Part shown: piece after piece, positions 1 through 5,869 of the stretch
How the letters are laid out: each line of letters opens with the position of its first letter
Position numbering within the stretch: position 1 is the stretch's first letter
From: an uncultured Prevotella sp.
Lineage (GTDB): Bacteria; Bacteroidota; Bacteroidia; Bacteroidales; Bacteroidaceae
Reading direction: 5' to 3'
Assembly: GCA_900772835.1 (NCBI GenBank)
Contig: CAAGSA010000097.1
Coordinates: 1-11,834 of the forward strand
DNA: 11,834 nt
Made by a program: the position numbers and the translations under genes
The notes under the pieces: model-generated
Told to the model about the DNA's origin: nothing
Databases searched by the model: none
The model's input: the letters and a program-made list of their open reading frames with translations, nothing else

Positions 1-168
1 TATCAGAGCGGCTACATCACTATCAAGGACTATAACAAGGACTACAACTATTACACGCTCGACGTGCCGAACAAGGAAGTGAGGCTTGGGCTTACCAAGA
101 TGATAACAAAGGTTGGCGTGAACTTTGACGGCAACACACGAAATATCTCCGGTTGGATGATAGAATGA
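1..168 (+). CDS. C-terminal end of AAA-ATPase-like / PD-(D/E)XK family protein, nuclease domain apparently deleted (partial)
   Basis: The gene enters from the left edge; 55 codons and a TGA stop are visible in frame 1. The first 31 residues (YQSGYITIKDY, then YTLDVPNKEVRLGL) match the segment that follows the ATPase part in the AAA-ATPase-like/PDDEXK_9 (DUF1703-type) proteins common in Prevotella and Bacteroides. The last 20 residues (KVGVNFDGNTRNISGWMIE) match the extreme C-terminus of the same family. In full-length members these two segments are separated by roughly 100-150 residues that carry the PD-(D/E)XK nuclease fold with its D and ExK residues. Here they are only about five residues apart and in frame. 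The visible part therefore lacks the nuclease. Family assignment is from motif memory; the ATPase half lies outside the window, so its state is unknown. The function of these proteins is not established. Confidence 0.72.
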   Translation, partial: YQSGYITIKDYNKDYNYYTLDVPNKEVRLGLTKMITKVGVNFDGNTRNISGWMIE

Positions 169-233
169 ACCGTTGTGCTGCGGGCGTCCAACTCCTGCGG
201 AAAAGAAAAAACGACCCCAAATGAATTAGCGTT

Positions 234-2753
234 ATGAACATACTGAACAAGAAACTCTTATCGTGCATCGCACTGATGCTGGCGGCAGGGAACAGTGAGG
301 CTGCCGTGAACAGTGAGGCTGCAGCATGCGGTGCCGACACGGCAACCGTAGCCCAAGCTCCGGCATCAACCGACTCCGTGTCGCCGCGGCGGCACGACCT
401 CGCACTGACCCTGGGCAGAACAGCAGGAGGCAAGACGACGGCAAATCTGAACATAGGATTTCTGGGCGGAGCCGACCACCTGCGCGGTGTGCAGCTGAAC
501 GCCATGACGTCGTTCGTACACAGCGATATGCACGGAGTGCAGATTTCCGGACTCTCCAACGTCGGTTCGGGCATCAAGGGCGTGCAGCTGTCGACATTCT
601 CCAACGTCAGTCTTACACCGTTCAGAGGATTCCAGATAGGTGGAGTGACGAATATCTCGCGCGGCATAGAAAAAGGAATACAGCTCACGGCGATGGCAAA
701 CGTCAGCTCCTCATACATGCGCGGCGTGCAGATCGGCTCCTACAACTATGCCGACACGCTGAACGGCTCGCAGATAGGACTGTTCAACGCCTGCATCAGC
801 CATCCGCGCGGAGTGCAGATAGGACTGGTGAACTACAGCCGCGACACCACGGCGCACAAGATAGGACTGGTGAACATCAGTCCGCGCACACGCATCGACG
901 TGATGGCGTTCGGCGGAAACAGCAACAAGCTGAACCTTGCCATGCGCTTCCGGAACCGCAGCACATACAGCATTCTGGGATTCGGTACGCACTATATGGG
1001 ACTGGACAAGGATTTCTCTGGAGCCATTTACTACAGGCTGGGACAGTATTTCAGCCTCTCGCCGCGCTGGACACTCAGCGGCGACGTGGGCTACTTCCAC
1101 ATCGAGACCTTCCAGCATAATTCCGACTCGCGCCCCGAACGTCTCTATTCGCTGCAGGCACGTATAAACGCCGACTATCAGATAAACAGCACACTCTCGG
1201 CATTCGCCTCCGTGGGCTACGGCACCACACGCTACTACAACAAGAACCGCGAATACCGCACGCGCCCCATCCTGGAGGCAGGACTCGCGCTGCGCTACGG
1301 GCGCAACGCCGACCACAGCAGCCGTCTCTTCCTTGCCGTTGGCGAGGAAGACGGCGACACGGCACGCGTGTATGCCTTCAACAACCCGGCAAACAGGCGC
1401 AGCCACCCATGGCTTGCCGCTCTTGAAGTGACGGGCATCAACGTGTTCGTGAACCGGTTCGACTGCTGGGCTCTCGGGCAAGACTATGCCAAGATAAGCC
1501 TGCACTCCATAAAGGAGAATGTGAAGACGGGCTTCGTGTGGGACAACGACAACTTCTCCACCAACCTCTTTGCGCATCCGTACCACGGCGGATTGTATTT
1601 CAACTCGGCGCGCAGCAACGGAATGCCCTTCTGGGGCTCGGTGCCGTATTCGCTCTGCGGAAGTCTGATGTGGGAACTGTGCGGCGAGACGGAGCCGCCA
1701 GCGATAAACGATGTGATGGCTACTACCTTCGGCGGCGTTGCCATAGGCGAGATTACGCACCGTGTGAGTGCCCTCGTGCTCAACGACCGCGCAAGGGGAT
1801 TCGCTCGCTTCCTGCGCGAATTCGCCGCCACGCTGATGAACCCCATACAGGGGTTGAACCGCCTCCTGACGGGCGACGCATGGAGAGTGCGCTCCGACTA
1901 CTATAAGTATCACGACTACAGCGCGCTGCCCGTGGCATTCGTGGTGTCAGTGGGCGACCGCTATCTTGCCGACGAGGGAGGCATCTTCCGTGGAGAGCAC
2001 AACCCGTATCTGGATCTGAACCTGCTCTACGGCGATGCCTTCGACAGCGAGCAGACCAAGCCGTACGACTATTTCACGGCCAACGTGACGCTCGGATTCA
2101 GTGCCAACCAGCCGCTCATAAGCAGCGTGCATCTGCTGGGCAGGCTCTGGAGCACCAACATATACGAGGGCAGCGACATGACGGCACTGTTCGGAATATT
2201 CCAGCATTTCAACTACTACGACTCTGAACCCGTGAAGAACGGCAGCCGGCAGGTGCCTTACCGCATCTCCGAGGCGGCGAGCGTTGGACCGGGATTCATC
2301 TATCGTTTCCCGCGTGTGGGCAATGTGGGCAGCATGGAGCAGAGACTCTTCCTCGACGGCATACTGCTCGGAGGTTCGCTCAGCGACTACTACAACGTGA
2401 TTGACCGCGACTACAATATGGGCAGCGGCTTCAGTCTGAAGGCACAGACGCTGATGGAATTCCCGAAGGTGGGCACGTTCTCCATCTTTGCCGACTACTA
2501 CAGGATTTTCACATGGAAAGGATACACGCAGGAACAGCTCGAAGACTCGAATCCGCTCTATCTGAACGCGCAGGGCGACAAGGGGAACGCGTCGCTGCTG
2601 GTGCTGAGTCCGAAGTTCAATATATACCTGAAGAAGAACTGGAGCATCGAAGCCGTGGCATCATACTATTTGCGCGACACGAAATACAGGTATCACGACA
2701 ATGTGCATTCGCAGACCTTCGAGGTGCGGCTCGGACTGAGATACAAGCTCTGA
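234..2753 (+). CDS. DUF3943 outer-membrane protein with N-terminal GVQ(I/L) surface repeats
   Basis: 839 residues. An N-terminal signal peptide (KK, then a hydrophobic stretch at about 8-18) is followed by a small duplication, NSEAA-V-NSEAA, near the likely cleavage site. Residues 84-216 contain about nine imperfect repeats of the type (R/K/H)GVQ(I/L)xxxxN(V/Y), resembling the surface repeats named after Leptospira LA_2272. Residues about 242-380 have alternating aromatic/polar strands typical of an outer-membrane barrel. Residues about 391-550 match DUF3943: HPWLAALEVTGIN, WDNDNFSTNLFAHPYHGG, ARSNGMPFW, SLMWE, NDVMATTFGG and GE. The rest (550-839) is again barrel-like and ends in LGLRYKL, a typical barrel terminus. 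The start follows a 65-base gap after the preceding gene; no clear promoter is seen there. Likely location is the outer membrane; substrate or role is unknown. The domain call is fairly sure; the molecular function is not known for the family. Confidence 0.85.
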   Translation: MNILNKKLLSCIALMLAAGNSEAAVNSEAAACGADTATVAQAPASTDSVSPRRHDLALTLGRTAGGKTTANLNIGFLGGADHLRGVQLNAMTSFVHSDMHGVQISGLSNVGSGIKGVQLSTFSNVSLTPFRGFQIGGVTNISRGIEKGIQLTAMANVSSSYMRGVQIGSYNYADTLNGSQIGLFNACISHPRGVQIGLVNYSRDTTAHKIGLVNISPRTRIDVMAFGGNSNKLNLAMRFRNRSTYSILGFGTHYMGLDKDFSGAIYYRLGQYFSLSPRWTLSGDVGYFHIETFQHNSDSRPERLYSLQARINADYQINSTLSAFASVGYGTTRYYNKNREYRTRPILEAGLALRYGRNADHSSRLFLAVGEEDGDTARVYAFNNPANRRSHPWLAALEVTGINVFVNRFDCWALGQDYAKISLHSIKENVKTGFVWDNDNFSTNLFAHPYHGGLYFNSARSNGMPFWGSVPYSLCGSLMWELCGETEPPAINDVMATTFGGVAIGEITHRVSALVLNDRARGFARFLREFAATLMNPIQGLNRLLTGDAWRVRSDYYKYHDYSALPVAFVVSVGDRYLADEGGIFRGEHNPYLDLNLLYGDAFDSEQTKPYDYFTANVTLGFSANQPLISSVHLLGRLWSTNIYEGSDMTALFGIFQHFNYYDSEPVKNGSRQVPYRISEAASVGPGFIYRFPRVGNVGSMEQRLFLDGILLGGSLSDYYNVIDRDYNMGSGFSLKAQTLMEFPKVGTFSIFADYYRIFTWKGYTQEQLEDSNPLYLNAQGDKGNASLLVLSPKFNIYLKKNWSIEAVASYYLRDTKYRYHDNVHSQTFEVRLGLRYKL
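287..322 (+). repeat. 18-bp tandem duplication at the signal-peptide junction
   Basis: The unit AACAGTGAGGCTGC plus four bases occurs twice in direct succession, encoding NSEAAV then NSEAAA at residues 20-31 of the DUF3943 protein. It keeps the frame and duplicates the small-residue region where signal peptidase would cut, so either copy could serve as the cleavage site. It looks like a recent slippage event. Confidence 0.75.
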
Positions 2754-2768
2754 AAACATAAAAAAATT

Positions 2769-2817
2769 AAGCCTTCCTTCCGGTGATGAATGTTTGTTCA
2801 TGCCGGATGGAAGGCTT
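2769..2817. terminator. Long hairpin after the DUF3943 gene, probable terminator
   Basis: The arms AAGCCTTCCTTCCGG and CCGGATGGAAGGCTT pair over 15 bp with one mismatch, and the loop holds a second pairing (ATGAA with TTCAT). It begins 15 bases after the stop at 2753. No T-run follows on the + strand, but an A-rich run precedes it, so on the - strand the hairpin is followed by TTAATTTTTT. It could act on both strands. No - strand gene ending here is visible, so termination of the + strand gene is the most likely use. Confidence 0.65.
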
Positions 2818-3014
2818 GCCTGCTCCAAATCAAGGAAGAAAGTTGGAGAATGATGTCTGTTCATGATACGTAACAAAATTAATTCTTTCTTTATATACAA
2901 GACGCATAAAGTGTCAAAAGTGCTACATTGAACAGACGCTTTTTTTTGTTCGTTAACATTGGCAGCGCGAAAATATCCGTAATTATTAAAAAATGGTAAA
3001 GCGTGTTCATTTGT

Positions 3015-3047
3015 TCCCCTTCTCTGCGTTTGTATAAATGAAGGGGA
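3015..3047. promoter_or_regulatory. Inverted repeat upstream of the sigma-factor gene
   Basis: TCCCCTTC (3015-3022) and GAAGGGGA (3040-3047) are perfect complements separated by 17 bases, 40 bases before the sigma-factor start. There is no T-run after it. It could be an operator or a leader hairpin that controls the sigma operon. No good TTTG/TAnnTTTG promoter is visible in 2820-3087, so this operon may use a different promoter type, for example one read by its own ECF sigma factor. This is inference. Confidence 0.4.
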
Positions 3048-3087
3048 GGACAGGAAAACAAGGTATTCATACATATACATATATAAT

Positions 3088-3579
3088 ATGGTTCAACAGG
3101 AGTTTGAGAAAATGGCAACAGACCTTCGCCGGCGTATCATAGCGGTGGCAAGAGGCTACCGGCTCGATGCCGATTCGGCGGAAGACGTGGCGCAGGATGC
3201 CATGCTGAAGCTCTGGACCATCAGGGAGAAGCTCGACAGCACGAAAACGGCAACGGCTCTCGCCGTGACGATAGCGCGCCACCTGTCGGTAGATGCTCTG
3301 CGGAAAGCCAGAACCGTACGACTGGACAAGGCTGCGCCCGTTGAAAGTCGCTTCCGTCAGCCCGACGCGATGCTTGAGAACACGGAGAACGAACAATGGC
3401 TCGACGTGCAGTTCGAACACCTGCCCACGAAGGAATATGCTGTGCTGCACCTGCGGCAGGTGGAACACAAGTCCACTGAAGAGATTGCCGCCATAGTGGG
3501 CATCAGTCCTGCCTCTGTGCCTACGCTGCTGGCAAGGGCGCGGCGCAAGTTGCTCGACAGTATGAGAAGGAGAAGATAG
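3088..3579 (+). CDS. ECF-type RNA polymerase sigma factor (sigma-70 family)
   Basis: 163 residues, the usual ECF length. Region 2 is at about 11-76, with the AEDVAQDAMLKLW core-binding segment at 31-43 and the DNA-melting/-10 recognition part up to VDALRKAR. A short linker (77-100) leads to region 4 at about 101-158: LPTKEYAVLHLRQVEHKSTEEIAAIVGIS, then a helix ending ARARRKLL, the helix-turn-helix that would read the -35 element. It would direct RNA polymerase to a small regulon in the cytoplasm. An ATG at 3112 (residue 9) is an alternative start; the first is kept because region 2 begins close to it. It is the first gene of a probable operon, followed after 54 bases by a membrane protein in the anti-sigma position. 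No FecR-like gene or SusC/SusD pair is adjacent, so it is not the usual polysaccharide-utilisation type. Confidence 0.92.
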   Translation: MVQQEFEKMATDLRRRIIAVARGYRLDADSAEDVAQDAMLKLWTIREKLDSTKTATALAVTIARHLSVDALRKARTVRLDKAAPVESRFRQPDAMLENTENEQWLDVQFEHLPTKEYAVLHLRQVEHKSTEEIAAIVGISPASVPTLLARARRKLLDSMRRRR

Positions 3580-3633
3580 GCACCTGTGCGTGCAGGCCCG
3601 TATTTTATAGTAATAAAAACAACATTTTGCATT

Positions 3634-4308
3634 ATGGACATCAGAGTACTCATAGATAAATTCATGGACGGCAAGACCTCGCTTGAGGAGGAACGCATTC
3701 TTGGGGATTACTTCCGCACGGAGAAGAACATTCCCGAGGATATGCAGCCGTACCGCGATATGTTTGCATACTTCGACGGAGGAATGGCCGACGACCAGGG
3801 TGGCATCGCCGCCGCCTCTTCCGGTTGGGGCGTGATGCGCATCGTGCGCCGTATGCTTGCCGTGGCGGCATCGGTGGCAGTGCTGTTGGCTGTGGCCTAC
3901 CGTATCGCCGCCGACGATGCAGGCGTAACCGGCAGCGGGGGCAATGCTCCGCGGACAGCGCGCGGCATCGTGGCACAGACAACCGCACCGCAGCCGTCCG
4001 TTGCCGACACCGCAGCTACGCAACCCGACTCCATGCGCAGTGCCGGAGGAGAGCAGAACAGCCGCACGCCGGAACGCCGCACTCCGCGCAAATACCGCTA
4101 CAAGCCGGCTCCGCCCAAGGCGTTTCTTGCCAGTGCGCGCTCTGCCGCCATTGCCGACTCCATCGGCAGGGCAGCCAGCCGGCTGGCAGAGGCAGAGCTG
4201 CGGAAGGTGGAATACGAACAGCAGTATGTGCTGACCCTCATAAATGCCGTAGACATAATACATTCCGCGGATATAGCAGCGGCAAGGGATGAGGAGGAAG
4301 CATACTGA
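3634..4308 (+). CDS. Single-pass membrane protein, putative anti-sigma factor
   Basis: 224 residues from the ATG at 3634. An upstream GTG at 3586 would add 16 residues, but it lies in what looks like leader sequence, so the ATG is preferred. The N-terminal domain (1-50), MDIRVLIDKFMDGKTSLEEE then DYFR and PYRDMFAYF, is a short helical cytoplasmic domain often found next to ECF sigma genes in Bacteroidales. A basic stretch leads to one membrane segment at about 72-92 (LAVAASVAVLLAVAY). The remainder is periplasmic: a Pro/Thr/Ala-rich, disordered stretch (95-165), then a helical C-terminal part (165-224) that may form a coiled coil. Topology and position suggest it holds the sigma factor at the membrane and releases it on a signal. 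No zinc-binding HxxxCxxC motif is present. The anti-sigma role is inferred from context, not from a recognised domain. Confidence 0.72.
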   Translation: MDIRVLIDKFMDGKTSLEEERILGDYFRTEKNIPEDMQPYRDMFAYFDGGMADDQGGIAAASSGWGVMRIVRRMLAVAASVAVLLAVAYRIAADDAGVTGSGGNAPRTARGIVAQTTAPQPSVADTAATQPDSMRSAGGEQNSRTPERRTPRKYRYKPAPPKAFLASARSAAIADSIGRAASRLAEAELRKVEYEQQYVLTLINAVDIIHSADIAAARDEEEAY

Positions 4309-4347
4309 TATAAAAAGGTGTAAATAAAAAGAAGAAAGGGAAATGTT

Positions 4348-5280
4348 ATGAAACGAATCATGAAAGTCATTGCCGTGGCTGCCGCAGCCTTGTTGCCGCT
4401 TGGCGCCGCAGCACAGAAGAACATCGACAGCGCTATCAGCACGTTCGGCTCCAATATAGGGAAATACGGCGTGTATAGGCAGATAAACGACAAGAGTCCG
4501 AAGGGTGCCTACTGCACCAGATTCGAGTTCCGTCTGCCGAAGAGCGAGGAGAAGAAGCTCGCCTTCCTCGAAAAGGCGTTCTATCAGGACGTGTCGGAAG
4601 CCTACGACGTGTTCATCAAGAAAGCCGACGACACATCGAAGAGCAATCGCCTCATCACTTATGGCGACAATCTCGAAAAGAGCCTTAGTCTCGGATGGCC
4701 CGGCCATAAGTCGGGGCGCAACTATCTCTTCATGTTCGTAAGGAGCAAGGATGATGCCAACTTCCGCTACGTCTACGGCCTGGAATTCCACTACAGCGGG
4801 AAACACGTGGAGGGAGCCGTGGTGAAGATATACAGTCTTGACCCGAAGAGAGTGAAACAAGACAGGAGCCTTCTGCCGAAGAGCGACCTTGCCGACTATA
4901 TGAGTGCTGCTGGCGACCTGGCTTCGCTCCAGAGCGACATTGAGGAACTGAAGGAACTTGTCAAGCTCAAGAAACAGGAGCCTGTCCAGACCACCGACCC
5001 CATCCAGCAGTTCGGCAATCTGCGTGTAGCCTACTTGAACAGTCTGCGTATGACAAAAGGCTCTGGCGTATCCACTGTCCTTACCGGACTTGCCAACTCC
5101 ATCCTCGACCTCTGCAAGAAAAAGAGTGCGCAGATGTCCGTTGCCGAGAAGCGGCTCTGTGCGGAGGGTCTGAAGGAAATGCAGCAGGCTACCCCCGACA
5201 ATTACATAAAGGGAATCTTTGGCGTGGCACAAAGCGTGCTGGACAAATATGGGCAGCTGGACGATAACACGGAGAAATAG
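4348..5280 (+). CDS. Exported protein of unknown function in the sigma-factor operon
   Basis: 310 residues; not recognised as a named family. It starts with a clear signal peptide (MKRIMKVIAVAAAALLPLGAAA, cut before Q23), so it is probably periplasmic. No lipobox Cys is present. The central part (about 50-165) looks like a mixed alpha/beta domain (FEFRLPKSEEKK, RNYLFMFVRSKDD, YVYGLEFHY). Residues 186-211 are a likely coiled coil (LASLQSDIEELKELVKLKK), followed by a helical C-terminal region to 300. The Cys residues at 56, 256 and 271 could allow a disulphide. A second ATG four codons in is also possible. It sits 39 bases after the putative anti-sigma gene and 35 bases before the DUF2442 gene, so it is probably co-transcribed. 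A role as signal sensor or partner of the anti-sigma protein is an attractive inference only. Confidence 0.8.
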   Translation: MKRIMKVIAVAAAALLPLGAAAQKNIDSAISTFGSNIGKYGVYRQINDKSPKGAYCTRFEFRLPKSEEKKLAFLEKAFYQDVSEAYDVFIKKADDTSKSNRLITYGDNLEKSLSLGWPGHKSGRNYLFMFVRSKDDANFRYVYGLEFHYSGKHVEGAVVKIYSLDPKRVKQDRSLLPKSDLADYMSAAGDLASLQSDIEELKELVKLKKQEPVQTTDPIQQFGNLRVAYLNSLRMTKGSGVSTVLTGLANSILDLCKKKSAQMSVAEKRLCAEGLKEMQQATPDNYIKGIFGVAQSVLDKYGQLDDNTEK

Positions 5281-5315
5281 AAAGGCGATTTGGTGAATAT
5301 TCTTTTATAAAAGAT

Positions 5316-5582
5316 ATGGAGCAATATAGAGTAAACAGAGTTTGGGTGGATGATGCTTATGTATGGGCTGAAACCACAAATGGATGGAAGGCAGGGTATC
5401 CTTTTATGCAATGGAAGAATCTTGCTGAAGCCACGCAGGAGCAACGGCAGAATTTCTTTCTTAGCCGATATGGTATACATTGGCCGGAAATCGACGAGGA
5501 TTTGAATTTTAGCGGACTTTTTGCTGATGCAGGATTCTGTAAAAGTTCAATTGCAGAGGATGCGGTCTTTTATCAAGCATAG
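5316..5582 (+). CDS. DUF2442 domain protein
   Basis: 88 residues. The whole protein fits DUF2442: an N-terminal VNRVWVDDAYVWAETTNGW strand pair, then YPFMQWKNLAEAT, QRQNF and the diagnostic IHWPEIDEDLNFSGLF at 54-69. Members are small cytoplasmic proteins of unknown function and are often encoded beside a DUF4160 protein, sometimes listed among toxin-antitoxin-like pairs. No DUF4160 gene is next to it here. It lies 35 bases after the exported protein gene and 46 bases before a strong terminator, so it is the last gene of the operon. Its base composition is noticeably more AT-rich than the three genes upstream, which suggests it was added to the operon later. The family call is good; its job in the sigma operon is unknown. 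Confidence 0.85.
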   Translation: MEQYRVNRVWVDDAYVWAETTNGWKAGYPFMQWKNLAEATQEQRQNFFLSRYGIHWPEIDEDLNFSGLFADAGFCKSSIAEDAVFYQA

Positions 5583-5628
5583 CCTTAGCCTATAAAGGAA
5601 AAGGCAGGCAAACCACATACACACACAC

Positions 5629-5705
5629 GGAGAGACGATGACAAGCAGAACCGGCAGACGGAGCTACGCCGGGGCTGGGCTTGCCGTCGTCTCTCCTCTT
5701 TTTTT
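5629..5705 (+). terminator. Strong intrinsic terminator of the sigma operon
   Basis: GGAGAGACGATGACAAGC (5629-5646) pairs with GCTTGCCGTCGTCTCTCC (5679-5696) over 18 positions with one A-C mismatch and one G-U pair. The loop has an inner CCGGC/GCCGG stem. A T-run (TCTTTTTTT) follows at 5697-5705. It closes the operon starting at 3088 and isolates it from the gene at 5870. Confidence 0.9.
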
Positions 5706-5794
5706 AGAAGTGCTGCGCCGTCTCTTTTGTCAGTACGCATGGTTATAATAGATACAAATGATAATGTGATAGAGCAATTCTATTTGCAAAAAGA

Positions 5795-5825
5795 TTTGGA
5801 GTGTACAATAAATGTTGTATATTTG
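5795..5825 (+). promoter_or_regulatory. Bacteroidetes primary-sigma promoter for the type IX cargo gene
   Basis: TTTG (-33) at 5795-5798, then exactly 19 bases, then TATATTTG (-7) at 5818-5825, matching the Bacteroides consensus TTTG-N19-TAnnTTTG at every fixed position. Transcription would begin near 5832, giving a leader of about 38 bases before the ATG at 5870. The leader is AT-rich, as usual for well-translated Bacteroidetes genes without a Shine-Dalgarno site. Confidence 0.85.
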
Positions 5826-5869
5826 CAAAATTGATTTAATAATAACGTTAACATCTAAAACTAAAAAGC

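Noticed and set aside
711..1913. 400-codon open frame on the - strand opposite the DUF3943 gene
   Set aside because: Antisense shadow; the + strand frame has domain matches and a signal peptide.
3067..5232. 721-codon open frame on the - strand opposite the sigma operon
   Set aside because: It crosses four well-supported + strand genes and their gaps, is rich in Cys, His and Arg, and shows no domain; it is a by-product of GC-rich third positions.
5638..5742. Small + strand frame starting at the ATG inside the terminator hairpin
   Set aside because: It runs through a strong terminator stem and T-run, and its composition comes from that structure.
2951..5848. Shared CGTTAACAT at 2951-2959 and in the leader near 5843 as a common operator
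   Set aside because: Two copies of a 9-mer in AT-rich leaders are too few to separate from chance.
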